This document shows positions 1-7,973 of a DNA stretch of 64,000 nt, one piece after another. The DNA comes from Caballeronia mineralivorans PML1(12). Its GTDB lineage: Bacteria > Pseudomonadota > Gammaproteobacteria > Burkholderiales > Burkholderiaceae. Both the position numbers and the translations under genes were made by a program. Every line of letters begins with the position of its first letter. The stretch's first letter is position 1. The stretch lies in contig NZ_AEJF01000136.1 in assembly GCF_001028175.1 (NCBI RefSeq), positions 20,867 through 84,866 of the forward strand, in the 5' to 3' direction. Under the pieces are notes generated by a model. It searched no databases and had not been told where the DNA came from. It was given only the letters and a program-made list of their open reading frames with translations.

Positions 1-763
1 CCAGGCCGGTCAGCACGGCGCGCCGATGATCGCGGAGGACATCGAGGAGAGGCAGCTTCGGCGCTTTTTGCTGCGGCTTGTGCACGGGCTCTTCTTCGAG
101 TGTCCTGCGTAACCACCAGCCGACCGGCACGATCAGCGTGCCGATCAGGAACGGCATGCGCCACCCCCAGCTTTCGAGTCGCGCGGTCGAAAGCGAGGCC
201 GTTAACGCAACGCCGGTCAACGCGCCCGCGAGCGCGGCGAGACCCTGGCTCGCGAACTGCCACGACGCATACAGGCCACGCCGATTCGGCGGCGCTTGCT
301 CGATCAAAAGCGTGGTCGATGCCCCGACTTCACCACCCGCGGAAAATCCCTGAATGAGCCGGGCGATCACCAGGATCACGGGGCCTGCGATCCCGGCTTG
401 TCCGTAGGTCGGCGCTACGGCGATCATCGCCGTGCCGACTGCCATCAGCCCGAGCGTGAGCACCATCGCCTTCTTGCGCCCGGCGCGATCGGCGTACATC
501 CCGATCACAAGACCGCCCACAGGTCGGGTGAAAAAACCGACGCCGAAGCTCGCGACCGCGAGCAACAACTGCCCGACTGGATCTTGCACGGGAAAGAAGA
601 GCTTGCCGATCAGCAGCGCGAAGAAACCATAGACGGTGAAGTCGTAGAACTCGAGCGCGTTGCCGACCGCTGCCGCGGTGACGAGCCGCACGCGGCTTTG
701 CTTGCGCTGATCCAGCGCCGCGCCCGGCGGAACGTCGAGGCTTGATACGGTCGGTATGCTCAT
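1..763 (-). CDS. MFS transporter, metabolite:H+ symporter type (3' end outside window)
   Basis: Reading the minus strand from the ATG at 763 gives at least 254 residues with no stop before the window edge. The N-terminus has a short charged tail, then a first membrane segment carrying GNALEFYDFTVYGFFALL, typical of the metabolite:H+ symporter (ProP/KgtP/CitA-like) branch of the major facilitator superfamily. The loop between segments 2 and 3 has the family signature ADRAGRKKAM, and RLIQGFSAGGEVGAS follows in segment 4. Such proteins import dicarboxylates, citrate, shikimate or betaines with protons; the substrate cannot be read here. It lies 53 bp downstream of an M20 amidohydrolase gene on the same strand and may be co-transcribed with it, which would make it that enzyme's substrate importer (inference). 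Confidence 0.85.
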   Translation of the reverse strand, partial: MSIPTVSSLDVPPGAALDQRKQSRVRLVTAAAVGNALEFYDFTVYGFFALLIGKLFFPVQDPVGQLLLAVASFGVGFFTRPVGGLVIGMYADRAGRKKAMVLTLGLMAVGTAMIAVAPTYGQAGIAGPVILVIARLIQGFSAGGEVGASTTLLIEQAPPNRRGLYASWQFASQGLAALAGALTGVALTASLSTARLESWGWRMPFLIGTLIVPVGWWLRRTLEEEPVHKPQQKAPKLPLLDVLRDHRRAVLTGL

Positions 764-816
764 GTCTTCTCTCGAAACTGCAGTTGGGGATAAGGCCGGA
801 TCGCTCAGTCGGCGAT

Positions 817-1998
817 TCAGTCGACTAGATAGGCTTCGGTCAGGCGCACCCAGTAGCTCGCGCCGATGGCAAGAATGTCGTCGTTGAAGTCGTAGCCGGG
901 GTTATGAACCATGCAGCTCCCCTTGCCTTCGACGCCATTGCCGATCCACGCATAGGCACCCGGCACGACCTCGGCCATGAAGGCGAAATCCTCGCTGCCC
1001 ATGAGCGGGTGCGCTTGTGTATCCACGCGTTGCGTACCGAGCATCTTCTGCGCGACCTCGGCTGCGAAAGCGGTTGGTTCGGCATGGTTGACGAGCACCG
1101 GATAACCCCATTCATAGTCGATATCCGCTTCCACGCCGAACGACGCAGCCTGTGCGTGAACAAGCGCCGTGATGCGTTCCCGCAAGAGCGTGCGTACCGA
1201 GGGATCGAGCGCGCGGATAGAGAGTTTCATCTCGGCGGTTTGCGGAATCACGTTGAAGGTTTCGCCTGCCTTCACACTGCCGACCGAGATTACCGCTGAC
1301 TTCTGCGCATCGACTTCGCGCGCCACGATGCTCTGCAACGCGAGGATAATGCCGGCGACAGCGGGCATGGGATCGCGCGACAGATGCGGCAACGCGCCGT
1401 GGCCGCCTACCCCGCGCAGCACGATCGTGGCGCGGTCGGCGGAAGCCATCGCGGGCCCGGTGCAGAAGTTCATGCCGCCGGCTTCGTAACCGGGCATGTT
1501 GTGCAGGCCGAACACGGCGTCACAGGGAAACTGCTCGAAAAGACCGTCTTCGATCATGGCGCGTGCACCGCCGTAGCTCTCTTCAGCGGGCTGGAAGATC
1601 AGCGTCAGCGTCCCGGAAAACTGCCGGCTTTCTGCGAGATAACGTGCGGCGCACAGGAGCATCGCAGTGTGGCCGTCGTGACCGCAGGCGTGCATGGTCT
1701 TCGGGACGGCGCTCGCGTAGGGGAGGCCTGTCGCTTCTTCGATGGGCAACGCGTCCATGTCGGCGCGCAGGCCGATACGCCCGCTGCCGCCGCCAAGCTT
1801 CAGCACCCCCACCACGCCGGTCTTGCCGAGGCCGCGCGTGACGTCGTAGCCCCATTGCGTGAGCAGGCTCGCGACGAGATCGCTGGTTGCCCGCTCCTGG
1901 AACGCGAGTTCCGGATGCGCGTGGATCTGGCGCCGCACGGCGATGAGGTCGGGCGCGATGGCGGCAATTCCGGGAATGACGGGATCGACTGACAGCAT
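817..1998 (-). CDS. M20 family metallopeptidase, hippurate hydrolase/N-acyl amino acid amidohydrolase type
   Basis: The product (393 residues) is a cytoplasmic zinc amidohydrolase of the M20D group, which removes N-acyl groups from amino acids. Visible family signatures are QIHAHPELAF (about 25-34), LRADMDALP (about 77-85), the metal-binding ACGHDGH (104-110), the catalytic glutamate pair in QPAEES (139-140) and a late MGSEDFAF metal motif. The start was set at 1998, not at the in-frame upstream codon at 2049, because AAGGAG sits 6 bases before this ATG. The gene is divergent from a LysR regulator at 2136, the usual layout for a regulator-controlled catabolic gene, and is followed by an MFS transporter. 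The exact substrate is not known. Confidence 0.9.
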   Translation of the reverse strand: MLSVDPVIPGIAAIAPDLIAVRRQIHAHPELAFQERATSDLVASLLTQWGYDVTRGLGKTGVVGVLKLGGGSGRIGLRADMDALPIEEATGLPYASAVPKTMHACGHDGHTAMLLCAARYLAESRQFSGTLTLIFQPAEESYGGARAMIEDGLFEQFPCDAVFGLHNMPGYEAGGMNFCTGPAMASADRATIVLRGVGGHGALPHLSRDPMPAVAGIILALQSIVAREVDAQKSAVISVGSVKAGETFNVIPQTAEMKLSIRALDPSVRTLLRERITALVHAQAASFGVEADIDYEWGYPVLVNHAEPTAFAAEVAQKMLGTQRVDTQAHPLMGSEDFAFMAEVVPGAYAWIGNGVEGKGSCMVHNPGYDFNDDILAIGASYWVRLTEAYLVD

Positions 1999-2057
1999 GA
2001 ACAACTCCTTATTACATTTCGATAGTTCGACGTGACTGCTTCCGGTCAAGCATATAA

Positions 2058-2100
2058 AGTCACAAAGAAAACCAAAAGACAGTTAATTTAATTTGTGACT
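2058..2100. promoter_or_regulatory. Interrupted inverted repeat, candidate LysR operator
   Basis: AGTCACAAA at 2058-2066 is matched by its exact reverse complement TTTGTGACT at 2092-2100, separated by an AT-rich 25-base spacer. The pair lies in the 137-bp region between the divergent amidohydrolase (start 1998) and lysR-type gene (start 2136). The arm centres are about 34 bp apart, roughly three helical turns, which fits a LysR-type tetramer spanning two half-sites. Binding is inferred, not shown. Confidence 0.5.
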
Positions 2101-2135
2101 ACCTACAGTTGTCGGTATAAACCCTTGAATTCCCA

Positions 2136-3068
2136 ATGAAATACCATCAATTGCGCGCGTTCCTGACAGTCGCCGAGCAGGGCAGCATCCGCGCGGCGGC
2201 GCGTAGCCTGCATCTCTCGCAAGCGGCATTGACGAAGGCGTTAAAGGAGCTCGAACAGGACCTGGGTGTGCCCCTCGTGCTGCGTACCGCGCGCGGCGTG
2301 CAATTGACCGCGTTCGGCTTGCAATTGAGGATTCGCGCGCAGATGGTGGTGAGCGAAATGCGCCGCGCCGAAGACGACATCGCGCATATGAAAGGCGCGG
2401 TGACCGGCAGCGTTGCGGCGGCCGTCACGCCGACCGCCGCGTCGTCTGTCTTGCCGACAGCATTCCGGGCATTTCGAACGAAGATGCCCCATGCACGCGC
2501 GAGTTTTATCGAAGGATTTCCGGGCGTTGCATTGCCGCGCCTGCGTGACGGGTCGCTTGATTTCGTCGTGGCTGTGGTCGTGCCGGAAAACCTGGGACCC
2601 GAGTTCGATTACATCGAGCTATACAAAATCAGCTCGGTGGTCGTTGCGCGGGAAGGTCATCCGCTCGCGCAATGCACGTCGCTTGCTGAACTGGTCGATG
2701 CGGAATGGCTGTTGAATCCGTCGCCTGAAAGTTCGACACGCGGGTTGCTCGATTTGTTCGCCGCGCGTGGGTTGACGGTGCCGCAGAAAATTATCGAGTG
2801 TCCGAGCTTCGTCATTGCGCACGGCTTGCTGCGCGGCTCGGACACGGTTGCGTCGTTGCCCGAGCCTTTGCTCGACCAACCGTGGGTGAGGGAAGGCATC
2901 GCCGTGTTGCCTATAGTCGACCTGCCGCCGCCAATACCCATCGGCGTAGTGACGCGCCGCGACAGTCCGCTGACGGCGGCTGCTTCGCTGCTGCTGGATT
3001 GTTTGCAGGACGCGGTTGCATCGCTACGCTTGAATGTCCCGGCACGCCGCTCAACCCAAGGGCGGTAA
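2136..3068 (+). CDS. LysR family transcriptional regulator
   Basis: A 310-residue LysR-type regulator. Residues 1-60 form the winged helix-turn-helix (HQLRAFLTVAEQGSIRAAAR, then LHLSQAALTKALKELEQDLG), and about 90-300 form the periplasmic-binding-protein-like effector domain. It probably senses a substrate or product of the divergently transcribed M20 amidohydrolase and controls that gene and itself from the shared 137-bp intergenic region, where an inverted repeat is visible. Its 3' end overlaps the convergent Lrp-type gene by 18 bp. The effector cannot be deduced. Confidence 0.9.
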   Translation: MKYHQLRAFLTVAEQGSIRAAARSLHLSQAALTKALKELEQDLGVPLVLRTARGVQLTAFGLQLRIRAQMVVSEMRRAEDDIAHMKGAVTGSVAAAVTPTAASSVLPTAFRAFRTKMPHARASFIEGFPGVALPRLRDGSLDFVVAVVVPENLGPEFDYIELYKISSVVVAREGHPLAQCTSLAELVDAEWLLNPSPESSTRGLLDLFAARGLTVPQKIIECPSFVIAHGLLRGSDTVASLPEPLLDQPWVREGIAVLPIVDLPPPIPIGVVTRRDSPLTAAASLLLDCLQDAVASLRLNVPARRSTQGR

Positions 3069-3575
3069 GCGTCGTTCGACAGGCGTCGACTTGATGATTG
3101 CCGTACTCGTCTCGGCCCGCTCTGTGATCTTCGAAAGAATCTCGTCGAGCTGTTCGATTGTCTTGAGAAATAGCCGGCAAACAAAGCAGTCGTCGCCGGT
3201 GACCTTGTCGCATTCAACGAATTCGGGAATGCGCCGGATCGCTTCTTCCACAAGATGCAACTGTCCAGGCAATGGCTTGACCCGAACGATGGCCTGAAGC
3301 GTGTACCCGAGCGCACGGGGGTCGAGTCGGACCGCGAACCCCTGGATCACGCCGCGCGCTTCAAGTTGCCGCACGCGCTCGGCCGTGCTGGGCGCTGACA
3401 ATCCAATCCGGCGCGCGAGTTCGCTCATGGCGATGCGGCCGTCCTCGGACAGAACGGCGAGCAATTCGCGGTCGGTCTGGTCGAGCAAGACCAGACCCGG
3501 CGGGGAAGAAAGGCGATTCTTCAAATGAGCCTTCGATTTGAAGTTAAAACGTCGATGTCCGTTCATTTTACACAT
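3051..3575 (-). CDS. Lrp/AsnC family transcriptional regulator
   Basis: The product has the Lrp/AsnC layout: an N-terminal helix-turn-helix (LDQTDRELLAVLSEDGRIAM, then ELARRIGLSAPSTAERVRQL) and a C-terminal ligand-binding RAM domain with VECDKVTGDDCFVCRLF. At 174 residues it is slightly longer than usual because about 25 residues precede the HTH. An ATG at 3566 is an alternative start, and neither start has a strong Shine-Dalgarno sequence. It is divergent from a DMT-family exporter at 3637, the common Lrp-exporter pairing in which an amino acid or related metabolite induces its own efflux. Its 3' end overlaps the lysR gene by 18 bp. Confidence 0.88.
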   Translation of the reverse strand: MCKMNGHRRFNFKSKAHLKNRLSSPPGLVLLDQTDRELLAVLSEDGRIAMSELARRIGLSAPSTAERVRQLEARGVIQGFAVRLDPRALGYTLQAIVRVKPLPGQLHLVEEAIRRIPEFVECDKVTGDDCFVCRLFLKTIEQLDEILSKITERAETSTAIIKSTPVERRLPPLG

Positions 3576-3636
3576 GGAATCTCGCTCGCGACGCCACTAG
3601 ACTGATGGAGCCGAAACCATTTTAAAAGACGAAGCG

Positions 3637-4536
3637 ATGGGCTCCAGAGAGACGCGCGTTGGTTGCGTAGAAATGAGCGTAGCGATGCTGATATCCGGCA
3701 CGGTCGGCTGGCTCGTCGTGTCGTCGCAGCAATCGCCGCTGAACGTCGTGTTCATTCGTTGTGTGTTCGGTGCGGCGACGCTGCTTGTGATCTGCGCGTT
3801 CAAAGGAATGTTGCGCCGGAGCCTGTTTTCATGGCGCATGCTCGGACTAGTCGCACTTGGCAGCGCCACGATTGTGGGCAACTGGGTCCTGCTGTTTGCG
3901 GCCTATTCGCGAGCATCCATCTCGATGGCAACAGCCGTCTATAACACCCAGCCGTTCATGCTAGTACTGCTCGGGGCGGTGGTGTTTCGCGAACGAATAA
4001 CCCTTCGCACGATCTTCTGGCTCACTGTCGCATTCGTGGGTCTCGTACTGGTCGTTAGAGTGGAGCCTGCGGTGTTGGCCAAACCCGGCGAGTATCTGGA
4101 AGGTATCGCGTATGCGCTTGGCGCGGCATTTCTCTACGCCATTTGTTCGATCGTGACCAAGCGGCTCAAGGGGACACCACCCCATTTGATTGCGTTATTG
4201 CATGTGGCGCTTGGCATCGTCACGCTTGCACCGTTTGTCGATTTCAAGCACCTGCCCACGACGCCGAATCATTGGGCGGATCTCGTCGTACTCGGCGTGG
4301 TCAACACGGGCGTCATGTACGTGCTGCTGTATGGCGCGATTCAGAAATTGCCGACTGCGATGACAGGCGCGTTGTCGTTTATCTATCCGGTCGTGGCAAT
4401 AGTTGTTGACCGGGTCGCCTTCGGTCAACGCTTAGGGTGGCTTCAGATTATCGGTGCAGCGCTGATCCTCCTGGCGGCCGCAGGAACTACCTTGGGCTGG
4501 CAATTCATGCCCGGTAAGCGGGCGGCTTTCGAGTAA
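3637..4536 (+). CDS. EamA/DMT superfamily transporter (probable metabolite exporter)
   Basis: A 299-residue, highly hydrophobic protein with about ten membrane segments in two EamA repeats, characteristic of drug/metabolite transporters such as YdcZ/RhtA-like exporters. The first repeat contains LNVVFIRCVFGAATLLVICA and SISMATAVYNTQPFMLVLLG. The second ends with TAMTGALSFIYPVVAIVVD, the duplicated form of the same motif. The ATG at 3637 gives a charged N-terminus; an internal ATG at 3673 could also be the start. Divergence from an Lrp-type regulator suggests amino-acid-responsive efflux (inference). A DapA-family gene follows 230 bp downstream. Confidence 0.85.
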   Translation: MGSRETRVGCVEMSVAMLISGTVGWLVVSSQQSPLNVVFIRCVFGAATLLVICAFKGMLRRSLFSWRMLGLVALGSATIVGNWVLLFAAYSRASISMATAVYNTQPFMLVLLGAVVFRERITLRTIFWLTVAFVGLVLVVRVEPAVLAKPGEYLEGIAYALGAAFLYAICSIVTKRLKGTPPHLIALLHVALGIVTLAPFVDFKHLPTTPNHWADLVVLGVVNTGVMYVLLYGAIQKLPTAMTGALSFIYPVVAIVVDRVAFGQRLGWLQIIGAALILLAAAGTTLGWQFMPGKRAAFE

Positions 4537-4766
4537 CGAATCTACCCGTCAAATGAACAAGCATCAGTTGTTTCCTCGCAATGCACTTGATCGCGTCAGC
4601 GCGATCGGGTTGCTTGCGGGCGCAGGTTCCAAACGCAAATAACCGTTGCTTATCTGACCGGAGCGCTGTTCCGTCAGGTGCGACGAAACGGATGCGGCTG
4701 CTCGATTTTCCATCTCTGCTTTCCGATGCCCTGACGGTTTTTATCGGTCAAACAGGAGAGTATGGA

Positions 4767-5624
4767 ATGTCGATTTTCTCTGGTATCTGGATTCCGCTTG
4801 TCACGCCGTTTGCAAACGGACGTGTCGATCACGACGCGCTGCGAGGTCTCGTCCGGTCTTATATCGAAGCGAAGGTCGCGGGGTTCGTTGCGCTGGGAAC
4901 AACGGGCGAACCGTCGTCGCTCGATCACGCTGAGCAAGAACAGGTTCACGCGACTATCCTCGACGCCGCGAAGGATCTTCCGGTCTTGATCGGGCTGGCT
5001 GGCAACAACGCGCTGGAGCTTCGCGAACGCGTTCTGCGCTTGAACGAGCTTCCGCTTGCCGGGTTGCTCGTCCCTGCGCCGTATTACGTGCGGCCCTCGC
5101 AGGCAGGGTTATTGAGCCATTTCACGACCCTCGCCGATATCAGCGCGTCTCCTTTGGTTGTCTATGACATTCCTTACAGGACCGGCGTGCGGTTAGATAT
5201 CGCGACGCTGCTGACGCTTGCCGGTCATCCCAACATTCACGCAATCAAGGACTGTGCTGGATCACTGGAAACAACACTCGCGCTGATTCTCGATGGACGC
5301 TTGTCCGTGCTGGCGGGCGAAGACCTGAATATGTTCAGCACGCTATGTCTTGGCGGCCATGGCGCGATCGCAGCGAGTGCGCACGTGCGCGCGGCCGACT
5401 TCGTTGCGGTCTATAGAGCGATAAAGGATGGGCGTATCGATGAAGGGCGTGAGCGGTTTCATCGTCTGGTGCCTTTGATACAAGCGCTTGTTTCCGAACC
5501 TAACCCGGCACCTGTGAAGTGTGCACTCGAAGTCCTGGGAATGATCCGCCAGGAACTGCGTGCGCCGATGACTCCAGCGACTGAACAGCTTCGTCATCAG
5601 CTTGGAGTTTTGCTATCGAGCTGA
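4767..5624 (+). CDS. DapA/N-acetylneuraminate lyase family aldolase (dihydrodipicolinate synthase-like)
   Basis: A 285-residue class I aldolase of the DHDPS/NAL family. GTTGE lies at 44-48, the catalytic tyrosine falls at 133 (VVYDIPYRTG) and the Schiff-base lysine at 161 (HAIKDCAG), the same spacing as in E. coli DapA. The start at 4767 is preceded by CAGGAGAG; the reading frame is open further upstream but that part looks non-coding. Family members condense or cleave pyruvate with an aldehyde. Because the gene sits beside an exporter and regulators instead of lysine genes, it may act on a sugar acid or another 2-keto acid and not be the housekeeping DapA. It converges on an exported protein gene 31 bp away. 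Confidence 0.85.
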   Translation: MSIFSGIWIPLVTPFANGRVDHDALRGLVRSYIEAKVAGFVALGTTGEPSSLDHAEQEQVHATILDAAKDLPVLIGLAGNNALELRERVLRLNELPLAGLLVPAPYYVRPSQAGLLSHFTTLADISASPLVVYDIPYRTGVRLDIATLLTLAGHPNIHAIKDCAGSLETTLALILDGRLSVLAGEDLNMFSTLCLGGHGAIAASAHVRAADFVAVYRAIKDGRIDEGRERFHRLVPLIQALVSEPNPAPVKCALEVLGMIRQELRAPMTPATEQLRHQLGVLLSS

Positions 5625-5655
5625 GCGAAATAAGTGTGGTTCCACGGGTATCTGC

Positions 5656-6459
5656 TTACTTCACCAAGTGCAGTCCCTTCGCCAGCACAATGCCCTTCTC
5701 GCGATTGATCAGCCAGATGTCGCCGATGTTCGCGTGGAGCGTTGCCGTTCGCGTGGTGATGTCTGTAGGTTCCTCGTTGCTCGGGTCGGTATGGTCCTGT
5801 GTCTCCGTCAAGTAAGGCGGCACCACGCGGCAAATCAATACGAGCGCGAGATCGCCGTCTTCCTCCGAGAAGGCAGCCGGTGAAAGCACGAAGCGTCCAT
5901 GCACGGTGGTCTTGTTGTGCTTGTTGACGGGATCCAGCTCGATCAGGTCGACAGTCTGGATATAGCCTTTGGATTTCGCTTCGGCCGCTACAACGAGCTT
6001 GTGGCCGCGCGGTCCGGTAATCGTCTTTTTGAGGACGATCGTATCCGGGTGATCGCTGTCCGACAGATCCACGTCCACTGTCATCACGCGGACCTTCGAC
6101 CGATAGCGGATTCCATACGGTGCGGGCACCACGAACGCGAGATCGCGGCTCAGCTTGGCGTCTGTCAACGCTGCGTCGTGCAACGTCTTCGGCAAAGCTT
6201 CGCCAATCAGGTCTTCGACTCGATGAGCGAACGAGCGCGTTTTGCTATCGGTGAATTTGCGCGCCAGCGCGTCCCTGACGGCGGCCGGATCGTCGCCGGT
6301 GAAATTGGGCGTCACCAGGACATTGACCGGGGCTGCGCCAGCTGTTTGTTCGGACGCCGCGACGGCACTGCTGGCGCTTTGAGCGTGCGCCGCCCCGGAC
6401 AGACAAAGAAGAACACAAGCGGCGCTTACGCTCGCTCGTTTGATTTTCTGAAGACTCAT
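5656..6459 (-). CDS. Exported protein of unknown function
   Basis: The 267-residue product starts at 6459, where GGGAG precedes the ATG by 8 bases. Residues 1-27 form a Sec signal peptide: KIKR, a hydrophobic stretch, then the cleavage motif AHAQ. The mature part has no motif I recognise; it is mixed alpha/beta in character, with a long conserved-looking core (VPAPYGIRYRSKVRVMTVDV) and no cysteine cluster, membrane helix or lipobox. A periplasmic location is inferred from the signal. It is a single gene, convergent with the DapA-like gene and divergent from the CoA racemase-like gene. Confidence 0.7.
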   Translation of the reverse strand: MSLQKIKRASVSAACVLLCLSGAAHAQSASSAVAASEQTAGAAPVNVLVTPNFTGDDPAAVRDALARKFTDSKTRSFAHRVEDLIGEALPKTLHDAALTDAKLSRDLAFVVPAPYGIRYRSKVRVMTVDVDLSDSDHPDTIVLKKTITGPRGHKLVVAAEAKSKGYIQTVDLIELDPVNKHNKTTVHGRFVLSPAAFSEEDGDLALVLICRVVPPYLTETQDHTDPSNEEPTDITTRTATLHANIGDIWLINREKGIVLAKGLHLVK

Positions 6460-6674
6460 TAGCAGACTCCCTTGGACATGATCGCGGACCGTCTGGTCTT
6501 CTTGCTGCATGAGCAGCGCTTGAGTCGATTTAATTCAATTCTATTCAATGGTACCCGGCTAGAAAAGATAAATGGGGGCATTGCACGCATGGTGCGGCAA
6601 GTGAGCCGTATTAAACGTAAGGCGAGGGTCCGCTCAATGACCGGGCGGGGTGTAAAGTTTCGCAAATCGACGAG

Positions 6675-6691
6675 CGCCTGAGACTCAGGCG
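6675..6691. promoter_or_regulatory. 17-bp palindrome upstream of CoA-racemase gene
   Basis: CGCCTGAGACTCAGGCG is a perfect inverted repeat with 8-bp arms and one central base. It lies in the roughly 280-bp region between the divergent exported-protein gene (start 6459) and the racemase-like gene (start 6804). No U-tract follows, so a repressor operator, for example of TetR type, is more likely than a terminator. No candidate regulator gene is adjacent. Confidence 0.45.
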
Positions 6692-6741
6692 ATTAAGAGA
6701 AACGCTGGACTCGCATAACCATTCCGCTAAGGAAAGTCGAC

Positions 6742-6807
6742 ATGAAATTTCCCGCTATTCACGCGCCGCCAAGGTCGAATTGCTTATCGCACCGGACCCT
6801 GCGATGA
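6742..6807 (+). CDS. Possible 21-codon upstream ORF coupled to CoA-racemase gene
   Basis: An ATG at 6742 with AAGGAAAG ideally placed before it opens a 21-codon frame that ends in a TGA overlapping the ATG of the next gene (ATGA at 6804-6807). The downstream gene itself has no clear Shine-Dalgarno sequence of its own, so ribosomes terminating here could restart on it. The peptide (starting MKFPAIHAPPRSN) has no recognisable family. It may be a translational-coupling leader, or the remains of an older N-terminus after a frameshift. Confidence 0.4.
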   Translation: MKFPAIHAPPRSNCLSHRTLR

Positions 6808-7952
6808 GCGGGCCGCTAAAGGGGATTCGTATTGTCGAGATGGTTGGGCTTGGCCCGTGTCCGTTCGCCGCCATGATGCTCGCCGACATGGGTGCGGAAG
6901 TGATCCGCATCGACCGTAAGCCGGCCGGCGGCACGACACCCTATCCCATGCAAGGCACGAAATTCGACGTCATGGCGCGTGGCCGCCGCTCTCTGGCGCT
7001 CGACCTGAAGCAACCGGAAGCACGCGAACTGGCGCTGCATCTTGTTGCTCAGGCCGATGCGCTGATCGAAGGTTTTCGCCCCGGCGTGATGGAGCGGCTT
7101 GGCCTCGGGCCGGACGTGTGCCTGGAGCGCAATCCGAGGCTTGTGTATGGCCGCGTCACGGGCTGGGGGCAGGATGGTCCGCTGGCCAAGACCGCCGGTC
7201 ACGATCTTAACTACATCGCGATGAGCGGCATGTTGCACGAGATCGGCCGTGGCGATGCGCCGCCGGTGCCGCCGCTGAATCTTGTCGGCGACTTTGGCGG
7301 CGGCGGGATGATGCTCGCGTTCGGCGTGGTGTGTGCGCTGCTGGAAGCGCGTGGTTCGGGCAAGGGCCAGGTTATCGATGCCGCCATGGTCGAAGGCTCC
7401 GCGCTGCTCGGCGCGATGATCTACGGCTACAAGGCGTTTGGCGCGTGGTCGGGCGAGCGAGGTTCGGCCATGCTTGCCGGCGGCGCGCATTTCTACAACA
7501 CGTACGCATGCGCGGACGGCAAATTCGTGTCAGTCGGGGCGATCGAACCGCAGTTCTATGCCCTGCTGCTGAAGCTCTGCGATATCCACGATGCCGCCTT
7601 CGACAGCCAGATGGATCGCGAACAATGGCCTGTGTTGAAAACCAAAATTGCGGCTATCTTCGCGACGAAACCGCGGCAGGCGTGGTGCGAGTTGATAGAA
7701 GGCACGGATGTTTGCTTTGCTCCCGTGCTCGATATGAACGAAGCACCGGAGCATGTGCATAACCGGACGCGAGGAACATTCATTGAAGTGGATGGGGTGA
7801 CGCAACCGGGACCTGCACCGCGCTTCAGTCGCACGGTGCCCGAGGTGAGTGGGCCGCCGGCGAGTCCAGGGCAAGATAACGAAGCGATCCTGCGTGACTG
7901 GGATGTGCCGGGCGCGATGATCGAAAGGTTAAGGGAGAAGGGGGTGATTTAA
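6804..7952 (+). CDS. CaiB/BaiF family, alpha-methylacyl-CoA racemase-like
   Basis: A 382-residue class III CoA-transferase family protein. It aligns by eye with bacterial alpha-methylacyl-CoA racemase (MCR): Arg92 in FRPGV, His133 in GHDLNYI, Asp163 in NLVGDFGGG and Glu248 in GAIEPQF correspond, with a near-constant offset, to the known MCR catalytic and binding residues (91, 126, 156, 241). It should therefore interconvert R and S 2-methyl-branched acyl-CoAs so that they can enter beta-oxidation. A TTG codon at 6780 is in frame but would add eight residues that do not look conserved. It is a single gene followed by a convergent histidine kinase gene. Confidence 0.87.
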   Translation: MSGPLKGIRIVEMVGLGPCPFAAMMLADMGAEVIRIDRKPAGGTTPYPMQGTKFDVMARGRRSLALDLKQPEARELALHLVAQADALIEGFRPGVMERLGLGPDVCLERNPRLVYGRVTGWGQDGPLAKTAGHDLNYIAMSGMLHEIGRGDAPPVPPLNLVGDFGGGGMMLAFGVVCALLEARGSGKGQVIDAAMVEGSALLGAMIYGYKAFGAWSGERGSAMLAGGAHFYNTYACADGKFVSVGAIEPQFYALLLKLCDIHDAAFDSQMDREQWPVLKTKIAAIFATKPRQAWCELIEGTDVCFAPVLDMNEAPEHVHNRTRGTFIEVDGVTQPGPAPRFSRTVPEVSGPPASPGQDNEAILRDWDVPGAMIERLREKGVI

Positions 7953-7973
7953 CGGCTACGCCTATTAGCGCCT

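Noticed and set aside
4581..4766. Longer N-terminus for the DapA-like gene
   Set aside because: The extra 62 residues do not match the family and the strong CAGGAGAG lies before the internal ATG at 4767.
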